A DNA stretch of 64,000 nt from Rhizobium sp. PP-CC-3A-592 (GTDB lineage Bacteria > Pseudomonadota > Alphaproteobacteria > Rhizobiales > Rhizobiaceae): the NCBI RefSeq assembly GCF_003217095.1, contig NZ_QJSR01000002.1:124001-188000 (forward strand), in the 5' to 3' direction. How positions within the stretch are numbered: the stretch's first letter is position 1; every line of letters starts with the position of its first letter. A program made the translations under genes and the position numbers. Below, piece by piece: positions 1 through 7,945 of the stretch. The notes beneath the pieces were generated by a model. That model searched no databases, was not told the DNA's origin, and saw only the letters and a program-made list of their open reading frames with translations.

Positions 1-1
1 C

Positions 2-346
2 AGCCACGACCTCGGCGTCATCGCCCGCATGTGCGCCCGCACCCTCGTCCTCTATGCCGGCCGGCGCATGGAGGAGGGGGCGACGCGCGACGTGCTGACC
101 GCGCCGCTGAACCCTTACACGCGCGGCCTGCTGCGGGCCGTTCCCCGTCGGCAGGCGGCGGGCGGACGACTTTCGACCATTCCCGGCACTGTGCCATCCT
201 TTGCCGCCCTTCCGCCCGGCTGCTGTTTTTCCGACCGCTGTCCCGACGTCATAGTCGCCTGCCATGCAGGCGAGCCGGCATGGACCCCAGCCGCACCCGG
301 CCGTGGCGTCCGCTGCCTCCGCGCACACGGGGAGGCCGCGTCATGA
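2..346 (+). CDS. Peptide ABC transporter ATP-binding protein, DppD/OppD type (C-terminal part only)
   Basis: The frame is open from the left edge, so the start and most of the ATPase domain lie outside the window; about 114 residues remain. The first residues, SHDLGVIA, are the switch (H-loop) histidine region of an ABC ATPase. They are followed by the oligopeptide-type C-terminal extension, with an NPYTRGLL motif and a cysteine-rich tail (CCFSDRCP ... C ... C) typical of DppD/OppD. The protein would be the cytoplasmic ATPase energising di- or oligopeptide uptake together with the next gene, whose ATG overlaps this stop by 4 bp (ATGA). Permease and binding-protein genes are presumably upstream. 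The substrate cannot be read from this fragment. Confidence 0.88.
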   Translation, partial: SHDLGVIARMCARTLVLYAGRRMEEGATRDVLTAPLNPYTRGLLRAVPRRQAAGGRLSTIPGTVPSFAALPPGCCFSDRCPDVIVACHAGEPAWTPAAPGRGVRCLRAHGEAAS

Positions 347-1347
347 GCCGGGCGCCGCTTCTCGATATCCGCCGCCTCTCGCGCGATTATGCGAGCGGCG
401 GGCTGCTCGGTGGCAAGCATGTGACCCGAGCGCTGGACGATCTCAGCATGAGCGTTGCGCCGGGAACGATCCACGGGATCGTCGGCGAGTCCGGCTGTGG
501 GAAATCGACGCTTGCGCGTCTGGTGATGGCGCTCGACCGTCCGACATCGGGGAGCGTTCATTTCGGCGGCGAGGATCTGTTCCGCCTCTCGGCGCGTGAC
601 CTGAAGCGCAAGCGGCGGGATTTCCAGATGGTGTTCCAGGACCCGTTCGGCTCGCTCGATCCGCGCCAGACGGTCGGGCGCATCGTGGCCGAGCCGCTGC
701 ATGTGCTGGAGGGGAAACCGGGCAAGGCCGAGCGCCGCGACAGGGTGGCGGCGATGCTGGAGGCCGTGGGCCTCGCGCCCGACCATGCGGCGCGCTACCC
801 GCACGCGTTTTCGGGTGGCCAGCGCCAGCGCATCGCGATCGCCCGGGCGCTGATCACCGAGCCGAAGCTGGTCGTGGCCGACGAAGCGGTCTCCGCGCTC
901 GACCTTTCGGTGCAGGCGCAGGTGCTGAACCTGTTGATGGACCTGCGTGACCGGCGCGGGGTGACGTTCCTGTTCATCACCCACAATCTCGCGGTCGTCG
1001 ATGCCGTGGCCGACCGGGTCGGCGTGATGTATCGCGGGCGGCTGGTGGAGAGCGGGCCGGCACAGGCGGTCTTCGCCCGTCCGCTGCATCCCTATACCAG
1101 GCTGCTTGCCGATGCCGAGCCGGATGTGACCCGCTTCGGCCGGCCGGACCGCCCGCCCGTGGCTGTCGCGGAGCCGATCGATTTCGGCGTCGGCTGCAGC
1201 TTCCGCAACCGCTGTCCGCTGGCCGTGGCGCGGTGTACGGCCGAGCGGCCGGAACTGCGCGAACTTGAGGGCGGGCCGGAGGTGCGCGAACGGCTGACCG
1301 CCTGCCACCGCGCCGAAGGGCTGCTGGAAACGAACACCCCGGGATGA
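343..1347 (+). CDS. Peptide ABC transporter ATP-binding protein, DppF/OppF type
   Basis: A 334-residue ATPase that pairs with the upstream DppD-like protein in a peptide/nickel-family importer on the inner face of the membrane. The Walker A motif GESGCGKST is at about residues 48-56, the signature is [15 protein letters not shown], and the Walker B region ends DEAVSALD. The family usually has DEPVSALD; the Pro to Ala change leaves the catalytic Glu in place. A LHPYTRLL segment and four clustered cysteines form the oligopeptide C-terminal domain. The ATG at 343 was chosen because it gives the usual 4-bp ATGA coupling and starts just before the first beta strand; the same frame is open further upstream. 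An amidase follows 10 bp later, suggesting that imported amides or peptides are hydrolysed by the same operon. Confidence 0.93.
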   Translation: MSRAPLLDIRRLSRDYASGGLLGGKHVTRALDDLSMSVAPGTIHGIVGESGCGKSTLARLVMALDRPTSGSVHFGGEDLFRLSARDLKRKRRDFQMVFQDPFGSLDPRQTVGRIVAEPLHVLEGKPGKAERRDRVAAMLEAVGLAPDHAARYPHAFSGGQRQRIAIARALITEPKLVVADEAVSALDLSVQAQVLNLLMDLRDRRGVTFLFITHNLAVVDAVADRVGVMYRGRLVESGPAQAVFARPLHPYTRLLADAEPDVTRFGRPDRPPVAVAEPIDFGVGCSFRNRCPLAVARCTAERPELRELEGGPEVRERLTACHRAEGLLETNTPG

Positions 1348-1357
1348 TGGAGACGAT

Positions 1358-2746
1358 ATGACCGACCTTCTCGACACCACCATCCCGCAGCTTCGCGCCC
1401 GTTTCGCGGATCGCTCTCTGTCGCCTTCCGAGTATTGGCTGGCGGTGGAGGCGCGCATCGCGGCCTTTGAGCCGTCCGTGGCGGCGCTTTATGCCTATGA
1501 TCCGGACGACGCGCGCGTGCAGGCGGCGGCCTCCACCGCGCGCTGGCTGAAGGGCGCCCCGCTCGGGCCGCTCGATGGCATCCCCGTGACGCTGAAGGAG
1601 CTGATCGCGACGAAGGGCACGCCGGTGCCGCTCGGGACGGCCGCGACGGCCTTGACGCCGGCGGAGGCGGATTCTCCCGTCGCCGCCCGGATGCGGGAGG
1701 ACGGTGCGGTCATCTTCGCCAAGACCACGTGTCCCGACTACGGCATGCTCTCCTCCGGCCTGTCGAGCTTCCACCCTTTGAGCCGCAACCCCTGGAATAC
1801 GGCCATGAATCCCGGCGGATCGAGCGCCGGTGCGGCCGCAGCCGGTGCCGCCGGCTATGGGCCGCTGCATATCGGCACGGATATCGGCGGCTCCGTTCGC
1901 CTGCCGGCCGGCTGGACGGGGCTGTTCGGCTTCAAGCCGAGCAATGGCCGCATTCCGATCGATCCCTATTATGTCGGGCGTTGCGCGGGGCCGATGACGC
2001 GGACGGTCGAGGATGCGGCCTTCGCCATGTCAACGCTGTCCCGGCCGGACGGGCGGGATGCCACCAGCCTGCCACCGAACGCGATCGACTGGATGGATCT
2101 CGATATCGACGTCAGAGGCCTGCGGATCGGTCTGATGCTCGATGCCGGCTGCGGGCTGGAAGCCGAGCCGGAGGTGAAGGCTGCGGTCATTGCCGGCGCC
2201 CGGCACCTCGAGGCGGCGGGGGCCGAGATTATCGAGGTCGGGCCGGTGATGACGCGGGCGATGCTGGACGGGCTCGATCATTTCTGGCGGGCGAAGTTCT
2301 GGGGCGATATCCGGAACCTGGCTGCCGAGCGCCGGGCGATGATCCTGCCCTATATCCATGCCTGGGCGGAAAAGGGCGCCGACGTTACCGGGGTGGAGGC
2401 GGTCGCGGGCTTCGGGCAGACGATGGAGATGCGCAAGGCGGCGGCACAGCTGTTTTCGACCGTGGATGCTGTCCTCTCGCCCACCAATCCGGTCGTGTCC
2501 TACCCGGCCGACTGGGCCTCGCCGACAAACGATCCGGAACGGCCGTTCGAGCACATCGCCTTTACCGTGCCGTGGAACATGTCGGAGCAGCCGGCAGCCT
2601 CGATCAATGCCGGCTTTTCCACCTCCGGCATGCCGATCGGCCTGCAGATCGTCGGTCCGCGCTTTGCGGATCTCACGGTGCTGAAACTGTCGAAATTGTT
2701 CGAGACCCTGACGGGTGGGATCCGCCGCTGGCCGCGCCCAAGCTGA
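1358..2746 (+). CDS. Amidase signature family hydrolase
   Basis: A 462-residue amidase-signature enzyme that hydrolyses an amide bond to acid and ammonia or amine. The Ser-cisSer-Lys triad is visible as K80 (PVTLKEL), S155 (in GGSSAG) and S179 (in DIGGSVR). The spacings of 75 and 24 residues are those of well-studied family members. The Gly-rich stretch around 150-185 is the amidase signature. No signal peptide is seen, so it should be cytoplasmic. The start has a GGAGA ribosome site 4 bp upstream. It lies 10 bp behind the peptide ABC ATPase genes, which points to a role on an imported substrate. GatA of the transamidosome is unlikely because no gatB or gatC is adjacent. The exact substrate is unknown. 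Confidence 0.9.
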   Translation: MTDLLDTTIPQLRARFADRSLSPSEYWLAVEARIAAFEPSVAALYAYDPDDARVQAAASTARWLKGAPLGPLDGIPVTLKELIATKGTPVPLGTAATALTPAEADSPVAARMREDGAVIFAKTTCPDYGMLSSGLSSFHPLSRNPWNTAMNPGGSSAGAAAAGAAGYGPLHIGTDIGGSVRLPAGWTGLFGFKPSNGRIPIDPYYVGRCAGPMTRTVEDAAFAMSTLSRPDGRDATSLPPNAIDWMDLDIDVRGLRIGLMLDAGCGLEAEPEVKAAVIAGARHLEAAGAEIIEVGPVMTRAMLDGLDHFWRAKFWGDIRNLAAERRAMILPYIHAWAEKGADVTGVEAVAGFGQTMEMRKAAAQLFSTVDAVLSPTNPVVSYPADWASPTNDPERPFEHIAFTVPWNMSEQPAASINAGFSTSGMPIGLQIVGPRFADLTVLKLSKLFETLTGGIRRWPRPS

Positions 2747-2752
2747 GCGGCT

Positions 2753-3559
2753 CTACTCGGCGGCCACGATATCAGGGCGTTCGAGATTGACGGCGATGTG
2801 CGGCCAGAGCGGTTCGGTGTCGGCGATCAGCGCCGTCGTGCCTGCGGCGATCCAGGGGATATCGGTGCCGGGCCGCGTGCCGATGCGCACCTCCAGCCCG
2901 GCCTCACGGGCAATGACGGCGCCGCCGGCGATGTCCCACATGGTGGTGTACATCTGCAGATGGCCATCATAGGTGCCGCGTGCGGCAAAGAGCAGGCCGA
3001 TGGAGGTGGAGCGGATCGACTGCACGACCCAGCCGGCATGGCGCAGGCCGACCGTGAGGGCGGCAACCTCGTCGGCCTCGTTCGGCGAGGCATCGCCCAG
3101 CGACATCACGCGCACATCCTCGAACGGCACGGTGCGGGTGAAGGGCTTGCCGTTGCGCAGCAGGCCGGTGCCGTCGGCCGCGGCATAGATCTCGCGGAAC
3201 ACCGGCATGGCGATGACGCCGAGATCGGGCCGGCCATGGGTGACATGGCCGAGCGAGATGCCCCAGAGCGGCGAGCCGCGCAGGAAGTTGGCGGTCCCGT
3301 CGATCGGGTCGATGATCCAGTAGGCATCGCCGCCCGTGCCGCCCATTTCCTCGCCGACCACGGCCTCGCCCGGGAAGGCCTCCGCCAGACGCGCGCGCAC
3401 CAGTCGCTCGACGCTCGTATCGGCTTCGGTCACGAAATCCTGGAAGCCCTTGCTTCCCGTGGCGATGGTGGCGCGGGCCTCGAAGAAGCCGAGCGCCATC
3501 TCCATCGCCTCCTCGATCACAGCAACGGCCTTTTCCAGACGGGTCTGCGTCGTCGTCAT
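2753..3559 (-). CDS. Inositol monophosphatase family protein
   Basis: A 268-residue Mg-dependent phosphatase of the FIG/IMPase superfamily. Visible metal-site motifs are D47 in EADTSVE, E70-E71 in GEEMGG, the hallmark DPIDGTANF at 84-92, and a WDIAGGA motif in the C-terminal half. Members hydrolyse inositol-1-phosphate, histidinol phosphate or 3'-phosphoadenosine nucleotides, and the sequence read here does not decide between them. The ATG at 3559 is preceded by AAGGA; the frame stays open upstream but those codons do not look like protein. It converges on the amidase (6-bp gap) and is divergent from the thiamine operon, so the 240 bp on its right serve both directions. Confidence 0.88.
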   Translation of the reverse strand: MTTTQTRLEKAVAVIEEAMEMALGFFEARATIATGSKGFQDFVTEADTSVERLVRARLAEAFPGEAVVGEEMGGTGGDAYWIIDPIDGTANFLRGSPLWGISLGHVTHGRPDLGVIAMPVFREIYAAADGTGLLRNGKPFTRTVPFEDVRVMSLGDASPNEADEVAALTVGLRHAGWVVQSIRSTSIGLLFAARGTYDGHLQMYTTMWDIAGGAVIAREAGLEVRIGTRPGTDIPWIAAGTTALIADTEPLWPHIAVNLERPDIVAAE

Positions 3560-3764
3560 GCCGATCGTCCTTGATGTTTCGGGCCGTGCGCCCTGTCGCC
3601 TTCCGTCGTCTCTATCGCGGGTTTTGTGCGCTGCGCAAGAGCTTCGCGAACCTCTGTTTCCAATTGGTAACGTTGTGCTTTCGCTTGCGGGCAGCGAAGA
3701 TCCTCCACGCGTGAGGGTCGCCGGAATGCAGGAAGCGGATGCTTTCGAAAAACCGCCGGACGGA

Positions 3765-3794
3765 TTGACAGCAAAGCCAAAAGCGTGAAGTTTG
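3765..3794 (+). promoter_or_regulatory. Probable promoter of the thiamine operon
   Basis: A perfect TTGACA at 3765-3770 is followed 17-18 bp later by a weak -10 (AAGTTT/AGTTTG). This would place the transcript start a few bases before the first helix of the TPP aptamer. The position fits well; the -10 does not, so the call is tentative. Confidence 0.4.
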
Positions 3795-3801
3795 CATCCA
3801 C

Positions 3802-3889
3802 TTCCGAGGGGGGCACCGAACGGTGCTGAGATAGGCGTTGAGCCTGGACCCTTGAACCTGATCCGGGTCATACCGGCGTAGGAACGGAA
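3802..3889 (+). promoter_or_regulatory. TPP riboswitch (THI box)
   Basis: The canonical aptamer core is present: GGGGGCACC ... GGTGCTGAGA at 3809-3832 (helices P2/P3 with the CUGAGA loop), and ACCCTTGAACCTGATC ... GTCATACCGGCGTAGG at 3849-3882 (P4/P5). The outer stem P1 can form between TTCCG at 3802-3806 and CGGAA at 3885-3889. In bacteria this RNA binds thiamine pyrophosphate and lowers expression of the downstream genes. The first gene starts about 60 nt after P1, so control could be at translation or by an early terminator; no clear terminator hairpin with a T run was seen. Confidence 0.96.
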
Positions 3890-3951
3890 ACAGGTGTCCG
3901 CTCACGGCCCTTTCTCTCTTCTCCGCTCGCCTGGATCTCCGTCGCCAATGT

Positions 3952-4815
3952 GTGGAGATCGCTCATGCCGTTCCTCGTCCGTCCACTTTTCCCGCCGCGC
4001 GTTCGCTGCGGCTAGCCGTGCGCGCCTTTCACGCGGCGCTCGGGCTCTGTGTGCTGGTTCTGCTGTGGCAGGCCGGAACAGCCGTGTTTTCGCCGCCGTC
4101 TTATCTGCTGCCGTCACCGCTCGCGGTCGCCAAGGTGTTCCGCGACCAGTGGGATTTCCTGCTGGGGCAAAGCCTCGTCACGCTGTCGGAAATCCTGATC
4201 GGGCTCGTGGCCGGGGCGGTGCTCGGTGCGGGAACGGCGTTCGTTCTGGCGGCGAGTCCGCGCATCGGGCCGTTCGTGTGGCCGACGATTCTCATCCTGC
4301 AGGCGCTGCCGGTCTTCGTGCTGGCGCCGATCCTCGTCGTCTGGCTCGGATTCGGCATGGCGTCGAAAGTTGCCATGACCGTGCTGATCATCTTCTTTCC
4401 CGTCGCCTCGGCCTTTGCCGATGGGCTGAACCGGACGGAGCGGGACATCGTGGACGCGGTGTCCTTGACGCAGGCCTCGCACTGGCAGGCGCTGGTGTCG
4501 GTGCGTGCGCCTCTGGCGCTTCCGAGTCTCGTCTCCGGCCTGCGCGTTGCCGCACCTCTGGCGCCGCTCGGGGCCGTTGTCGGCGAGTGGGTCGGTGCGT
4601 CTGCCGGTCTCGGCTTCGTCATGGTGCAGGCCAATGCCCGCATGCAGACGGCCACCCTCTTTGCCGCCATGGTCGTGCTCGCCGTCATGACGTTGCTCCT
4701 GCGCCTGCTGGTCGATCTCCTCACCGCCCGCCTCGCGCCCTGGGCGCGGGACGGCGTGCGCCTTCATCCCGAACGTCGAACCACTCAAACCGTCTCATCC
4801 TGGAGATCTTCATGA
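3952..4815 (+). CDS. thiX: ABC transporter permease, ThiX-like (thiamine precursor uptake)
   Basis: A 287-residue BPD-type permease (SsuC/TauC/ThiX group) with about six membrane helices. The conserved EAA-loop region reads DAVSLTQASHWQALVSVRAPLALP. It lies directly behind the TPP riboswitch and overlaps the ThiY-like binding protein by 4 bp, which supports a role in importing the pyrimidine precursor or its salvage form. The start is uncertain: GTG 3952 is used, GTG 4018 is possible, and neither has a strong ribosome site. No ATG is available in this frame near the N-terminus. The expected ATPase partner ThiZ is not encoded nearby; the next genes are thiY and then biosynthetic kinases. Confidence 0.85.
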   Translation: MEIAHAVPRPSTFPAARSLRLAVRAFHAALGLCVLVLLWQAGTAVFSPPSYLLPSPLAVAKVFRDQWDFLLGQSLVTLSEILIGLVAGAVLGAGTAFVLAASPRIGPFVWPTILILQALPVFVLAPILVVWLGFGMASKVAMTVLIIFFPVASAFADGLNRTERDIVDAVSLTQASHWQALVSVRAPLALPSLVSGLRVAAPLAPLGAVVGEWVGASAGLGFVMVQANARMQTATLFAAMVVLAVMTLLLRLLVDLLTARLAPWARDGVRLHPERRTTQTVSSWRSS

Positions 4816-5756
4816 TCCGTCTTTTCATCGCGACGATGCTTGGCCTGTCCAGCCTTTTCGCCTCCACCTCCGCGCAGGCCGCCGACAAGCTGACCGTGCT
4901 GCTCGAATGGTTCGTCAACCCCGATCATGCACCCATGGTGATCGCCCAGGAAAAGGGCCTCTTTGCCAAAGCAGGGCTCGATGTCACACTCGTGCCGCCG
5001 GCCGATCCTTCCGTCGTACCGCGGCTCGTGGCCGCCAAGCAGGCGGATATCGGCATCCACTACCAGCCCAATCTCTATCGCGACCATGAAGCCGGCCTGC
5101 CGCTCGTGCGCTTCGGCACGTTGGTGGAAACGCCGCTGAACACGGTGACGGTGCTGGCCGACGGGCCGATCAAGAGCCTGAAGGACCTCAAGGGCCGGAA
5201 GGTCGGTTATTCCGTGTCCGGTTTCGAGGATGTCTTGCTGCAGCGGATGCTGGCGTCCGAAGGGCTCGGCAAGGACGACGTCGAACTCGTCAACGTCAAC
5301 TTCTCGCTGTCGCCGTCGCTGATTTCGGGCGCGGTCGATGCGACGATCGGCGGCTATCGCAATTTCGAACTGACGCAGATGAAGCTCGAGGGACATCCCG
5401 GCCGCGCCCTCTTTCTGGAAGAGCATGGCATCCCCGTCTATGACGAGCTTGTCTTCGTCACCCATCGCGACCTCGTAAACGATGCCCGCCTGCCGCGCTT
5501 TCTGGCGGCCGTCGAGAAGGCCTCGATCTTCCTCACCAACCATCCCGAAGAGGCCTGGGCGCTGTTTGCCAAGGCCTATCCGAACCTCGACGACGAACTG
5601 AACCGCACCGCCTTCTTTGACACGCTGCCGCGCTTCGCCAAGCGTCCCTTTGCGCTCGATACCGGCCGCTACGCCCGGTTCGGCGCCTTCATGCAGGAGG
5701 AGGGGCTGATCGCGAAGGCGCCCGACGTTGCCGATATCGCGGTGGAGCTGAAATGA
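4812..5756 (+). CDS. thiY: ABC transporter substrate-binding protein, ThiY/NMT1 family
   Basis: A 314-residue periplasmic binding protein. A Sec signal peptide covers residues 1 to about 28 (MIRLFIATMLGLSSLF ... AQAAD), followed by the NMT1/THI5 fold start LLEWFVNPDHAPMVIAQEKGLF. ThiY proteins bind hydroxymethylpyrimidine-type precursors such as formylaminopyrimidine. Here that assignment rests on family resemblance, on the TPP riboswitch and on the thi neighbours. The ATG at 4812 is coupled to thiX (ATGA), and the stop overlaps thiM by 4 bp. A general NMT1-family sulfonate or nitrile binder would be the alternative if it lay elsewhere, but the operon makes that unlikely. Confidence 0.87.
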   Translation: MIRLFIATMLGLSSLFASTSAQAADKLTVLLEWFVNPDHAPMVIAQEKGLFAKAGLDVTLVPPADPSVVPRLVAAKQADIGIHYQPNLYRDHEAGLPLVRFGTLVETPLNTVTVLADGPIKSLKDLKGRKVGYSVSGFEDVLLQRMLASEGLGKDDVELVNVNFSLSPSLISGAVDATIGGYRNFELTQMKLEGHPGRALFLEEHGIPVYDELVFVTHRDLVNDARLPRFLAAVEKASIFLTNHPEEAWALFAKAYPNLDDELNRTAFFDTLPRFAKRPFALDTGRYARFGAFMQEEGLIAKAPDVADIAVELK

Positions 5757-6496
5757 GCGAGATCACGCCACAGGCCGTGGCAGGCATGCTGGCGCGGGTG
5801 CAACAGGCGCGGCCGCGCGTGCATTGCCTCATGAACAGCGTGGTGCAGAAGTTCACCGCCGACGGCATCACGGTCATCGGCGGCATACCCTCGATGACCG
5901 GGTCGCTCGAAGAGGTCGAGAGCTTCGTCGGCCGCGCGGATGCGCTGACCGTCAATCTCGGCACGCTGGATGCGGAGCGCCGCGAGGCGATCCGGCTCGG
6001 CGTCGCGGTCGCGCGGGGACAGGGCAAGCCGTGGATCGTCGATCCCGTCCATTGCGATTATTCGCCGTCAAGGCTCGCCTTTGCGCGGGAGCTGATCGCG
6101 CTGCAGCCGACCGTGGTGCGCGGCAATCGTGCCGAGATGGCGCTGATCGGCGAAACGCCCGGAATCTTGCGGATCGTTACCGGTCCGGTCGATCTGCTGC
6201 AGCTCGGAGATGCCTCCGTCGAGATCGGCAACGGGCATCCCTTCATGGCGCAGGTGACCGGCACGGGCTGCCTCTCGGGCGGCGTCATCGCCGCGTTCCT
6301 GGCGGTCGAGCCGGATGCGCTTGCTGCGGCAGCCGCCGCCCTGACGGTCACCGGGGTCGCGGCGGAACTGGCCGCGCCCCATGCGCGCGGGCCCGGCACC
6401 TTCGCGGCGGCCTTTCTCGATGCGCTGGCAACGGTCGGCGAAACCGACATTCTTCATCTCGCAAGGATCCGACATGACCAACCCGAACACGAGTAA
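5753..6496 (+). CDS. thiM: Hydroxyethylthiazole kinase
   Basis: A 247-residue ThiM that phosphorylates 4-methyl-5-(2-hydroxyethyl)thiazole with ATP, salvaging the thiazole half of thiamine. It has the early MNSVVQKFTADG strand-helix, the central DPVHCDYSPSR segment and the anion-hole/catalytic TGTGCLSGG motif in the C-terminal part. The length is close to that of other ThiM proteins. It overlaps thiY by 4 bp and thiE by 23 bp, so the genes are translationally coupled in one salvage operon under TPP control. It acts in the cytoplasm and hands its product to ThiE. Confidence 0.95.
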   Translation: MSEITPQAVAGMLARVQQARPRVHCLMNSVVQKFTADGITVIGGIPSMTGSLEEVESFVGRADALTVNLGTLDAERREAIRLGVAVARGQGKPWIVDPVHCDYSPSRLAFARELIALQPTVVRGNRAEMALIGETPGILRIVTGPVDLLQLGDASVEIGNGHPFMAQVTGTGCLSGGVIAAFLAVEPDALAAAAAALTVTGVAAELAAPHARGPGTFAAAFLDALATVGETDILHLARIRHDQPEHE

Positions 6497-7148
6497 GGTC
6501 GATGACCGCCTGAACGCGATCGTCGATGCATCGCTGGCGGATATCGCGCCGCTGCCGGAGCTGGCGCTGCTTGCCGCCCGCAATGGCGCAACGCTGATCC
6601 AATACCGCGACAAAACGGCTTCCACGCGCGTCATGGTGGAGCGGGCAAGCGCCATCCGCGCGGCCCTTGCCGGCACAGGCGTTGCCTTCGTCGTCAACGA
6701 TCGGGTGGACGTGGCGCTGGCGGCGGGAGCCGACGGCGTGCATCTCGGGGCCGACGACATGGATGCGGAGACGGCGCGGCGGTTGCTCGGCGACGCCGCG
6801 ATCATTGGGCTGACGGTGAAAACGCAAGCCGATGCGGAGCGCGCGGGTCGTGCGCCGGTGGACTATGCCTGTATCGGCGGCGTGTTCGAGACGCTCTCCA
6901 AGGTCAATCCGGATGCCCCGGTCGGGCTTGACGGGCTGCGTGCGTTGCGCGACGCGATCCGCGCCCTTCGGCCGGAGATGCCCGTGAGTGCCATTGCCGG
7001 CATCGACCTGTCGCGCGTGCCGGAGGTGATCGCGGCCGGTGCCGACGGCGTGGCGGTGATCTCGGCGATCTTCCGCGCCAGTGATATCGCCGGCGCGAGC
7101 TGGGCGTTCCGCACGGCGGTGGATGCCGCGCTGGAGAGCAGGACATGA
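6474..7148 (+). CDS. thiE: Thiamine-phosphate synthase
   Basis: A 224-residue TIM-barrel enzyme joining HMP pyrophosphate with thiazole phosphate to thiamine phosphate. Conserved pieces are LIQYRDK (pyrophosphate contact), NDRVDVALAAGADGVHLG, the IGLTVKT strand, and GGVFETLSKVN in place of the usual GPxFxTxTK loop. ATG 6474 was chosen because AAGGA lies 7 bp upstream and because the frame before it only shadows thiM. The overlap with thiM is 23 bp; the stop overlaps thiD as ATGA. An N-terminal extension of about 15 residues precedes the barrel. Confidence 0.93.
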   Translation: MTNPNTSKVDDRLNAIVDASLADIAPLPELALLAARNGATLIQYRDKTASTRVMVERASAIRAALAGTGVAFVVNDRVDVALAAGADGVHLGADDMDAETARRLLGDAAIIGLTVKTQADAERAGRAPVDYACIGGVFETLSKVNPDAPVGLDGLRALRDAIRALRPEMPVSAIAGIDLSRVPEVIAAGADGVAVISAIFRASDIAGASWAFRTAVDAALESRT

Positions 7149-7945
7149 CCGCGATCGCGCTCACCATTGCCGGCTCCGACAGCGGTGGCGGTGCCGGCAT
7201 TCAGGCCGACATCAAGACGTTTTCCGCGCTCGAGACCTTCGCCACGAGCGTCATCACCGCCGTGACGGCGCAGAACACGACGGGCGTAACGGCGGTCGAG
7301 GATATCTCGTGCGGCCTGATCGCCGCGCAGATGGCTGCGGTGTTTGGCGATATGGATGTCCGGGCGCTGAAGATCGGCATGGTGTCGCGGGTCGAGACCA
7401 TCGAGACGATCGCAGCCGGCCTTGTCGGCTTTTCGGGCCCCGTCGTCCTCGATCCGGTCATGGTCGCGACATCCGGCGACCGGCTGCTGCGGGAAGAGGC
7501 GATCGATGCGCTTCGGACCGTGCTGGTGTCGCGGGCCGCGATCGTCACGCCGAACCTGCCGGAGGCGGCGCTGCTGACGGGAACGCCGATCGCGCATGAC
7601 CGCGCCGCCGTGACCAAACAAGCGGAGGCCATCCTGAAGGCCGGGGCAGCGACCGTGCTGATCAAGGGCGGGCATGGCGAGGGGCCTGAAAGCATCGACC
7701 TGCTGTTCGATGGCGGAAGCGTGCGGGCCTTCGCCGCACCGCGCATCGCCACGCGCAACGACCACGGCACGGGCTGCACGCTCGCTGCCGCCATCACCGC
7801 CCATCTCGCGCGCGGTTACGCACTGGTCGAGGCCGTCAGCCTGTCAAAGACCTATCTCCATCAGGCGCTGGAAGCGGGGCGTGGTGTTGCGATCGGCAAG
7901 GGCCGGGGGCCCGTGCACCATTTCTACAGGTGGTGGACGGCGTGA
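7145..7945 (+). CDS. thiD: Hydroxymethylpyrimidine/phosphomethylpyrimidine kinase
   Basis: A 266-residue ribokinase-fold ThiD performing both phosphorylations from HMP to HMP-PP. It begins with the family motif IAGSDSGGGAGIQADIKTF, has DPVMVATSGDRLL in the middle, and the catalytic NDHGTGCTLAAA motif near residues 205-216. With ThiM and ThiE it forms a complete salvage route from HMP plus thiazole to thiamine phosphate. The window contains no thiC, thiG or thiO, so the operon is for salvage rather than de novo synthesis. It is coupled to thiE by ATGA and to the TRAP gene by GTGA. Confidence 0.95.
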   Translation: MTAIALTIAGSDSGGGAGIQADIKTFSALETFATSVITAVTAQNTTGVTAVEDISCGLIAAQMAAVFGDMDVRALKIGMVSRVETIETIAAGLVGFSGPVVLDPVMVATSGDRLLREEAIDALRTVLVSRAAIVTPNLPEAALLTGTPIAHDRAAVTKQAEAILKAGAATVLIKGGHGEGPESIDLLFDGGSVRAFAAPRIATRNDHGTGCTLAAAITAHLARGYALVEAVSLSKTYLHQALEAGRGVAIGKGRGPVHHFYRWWTA

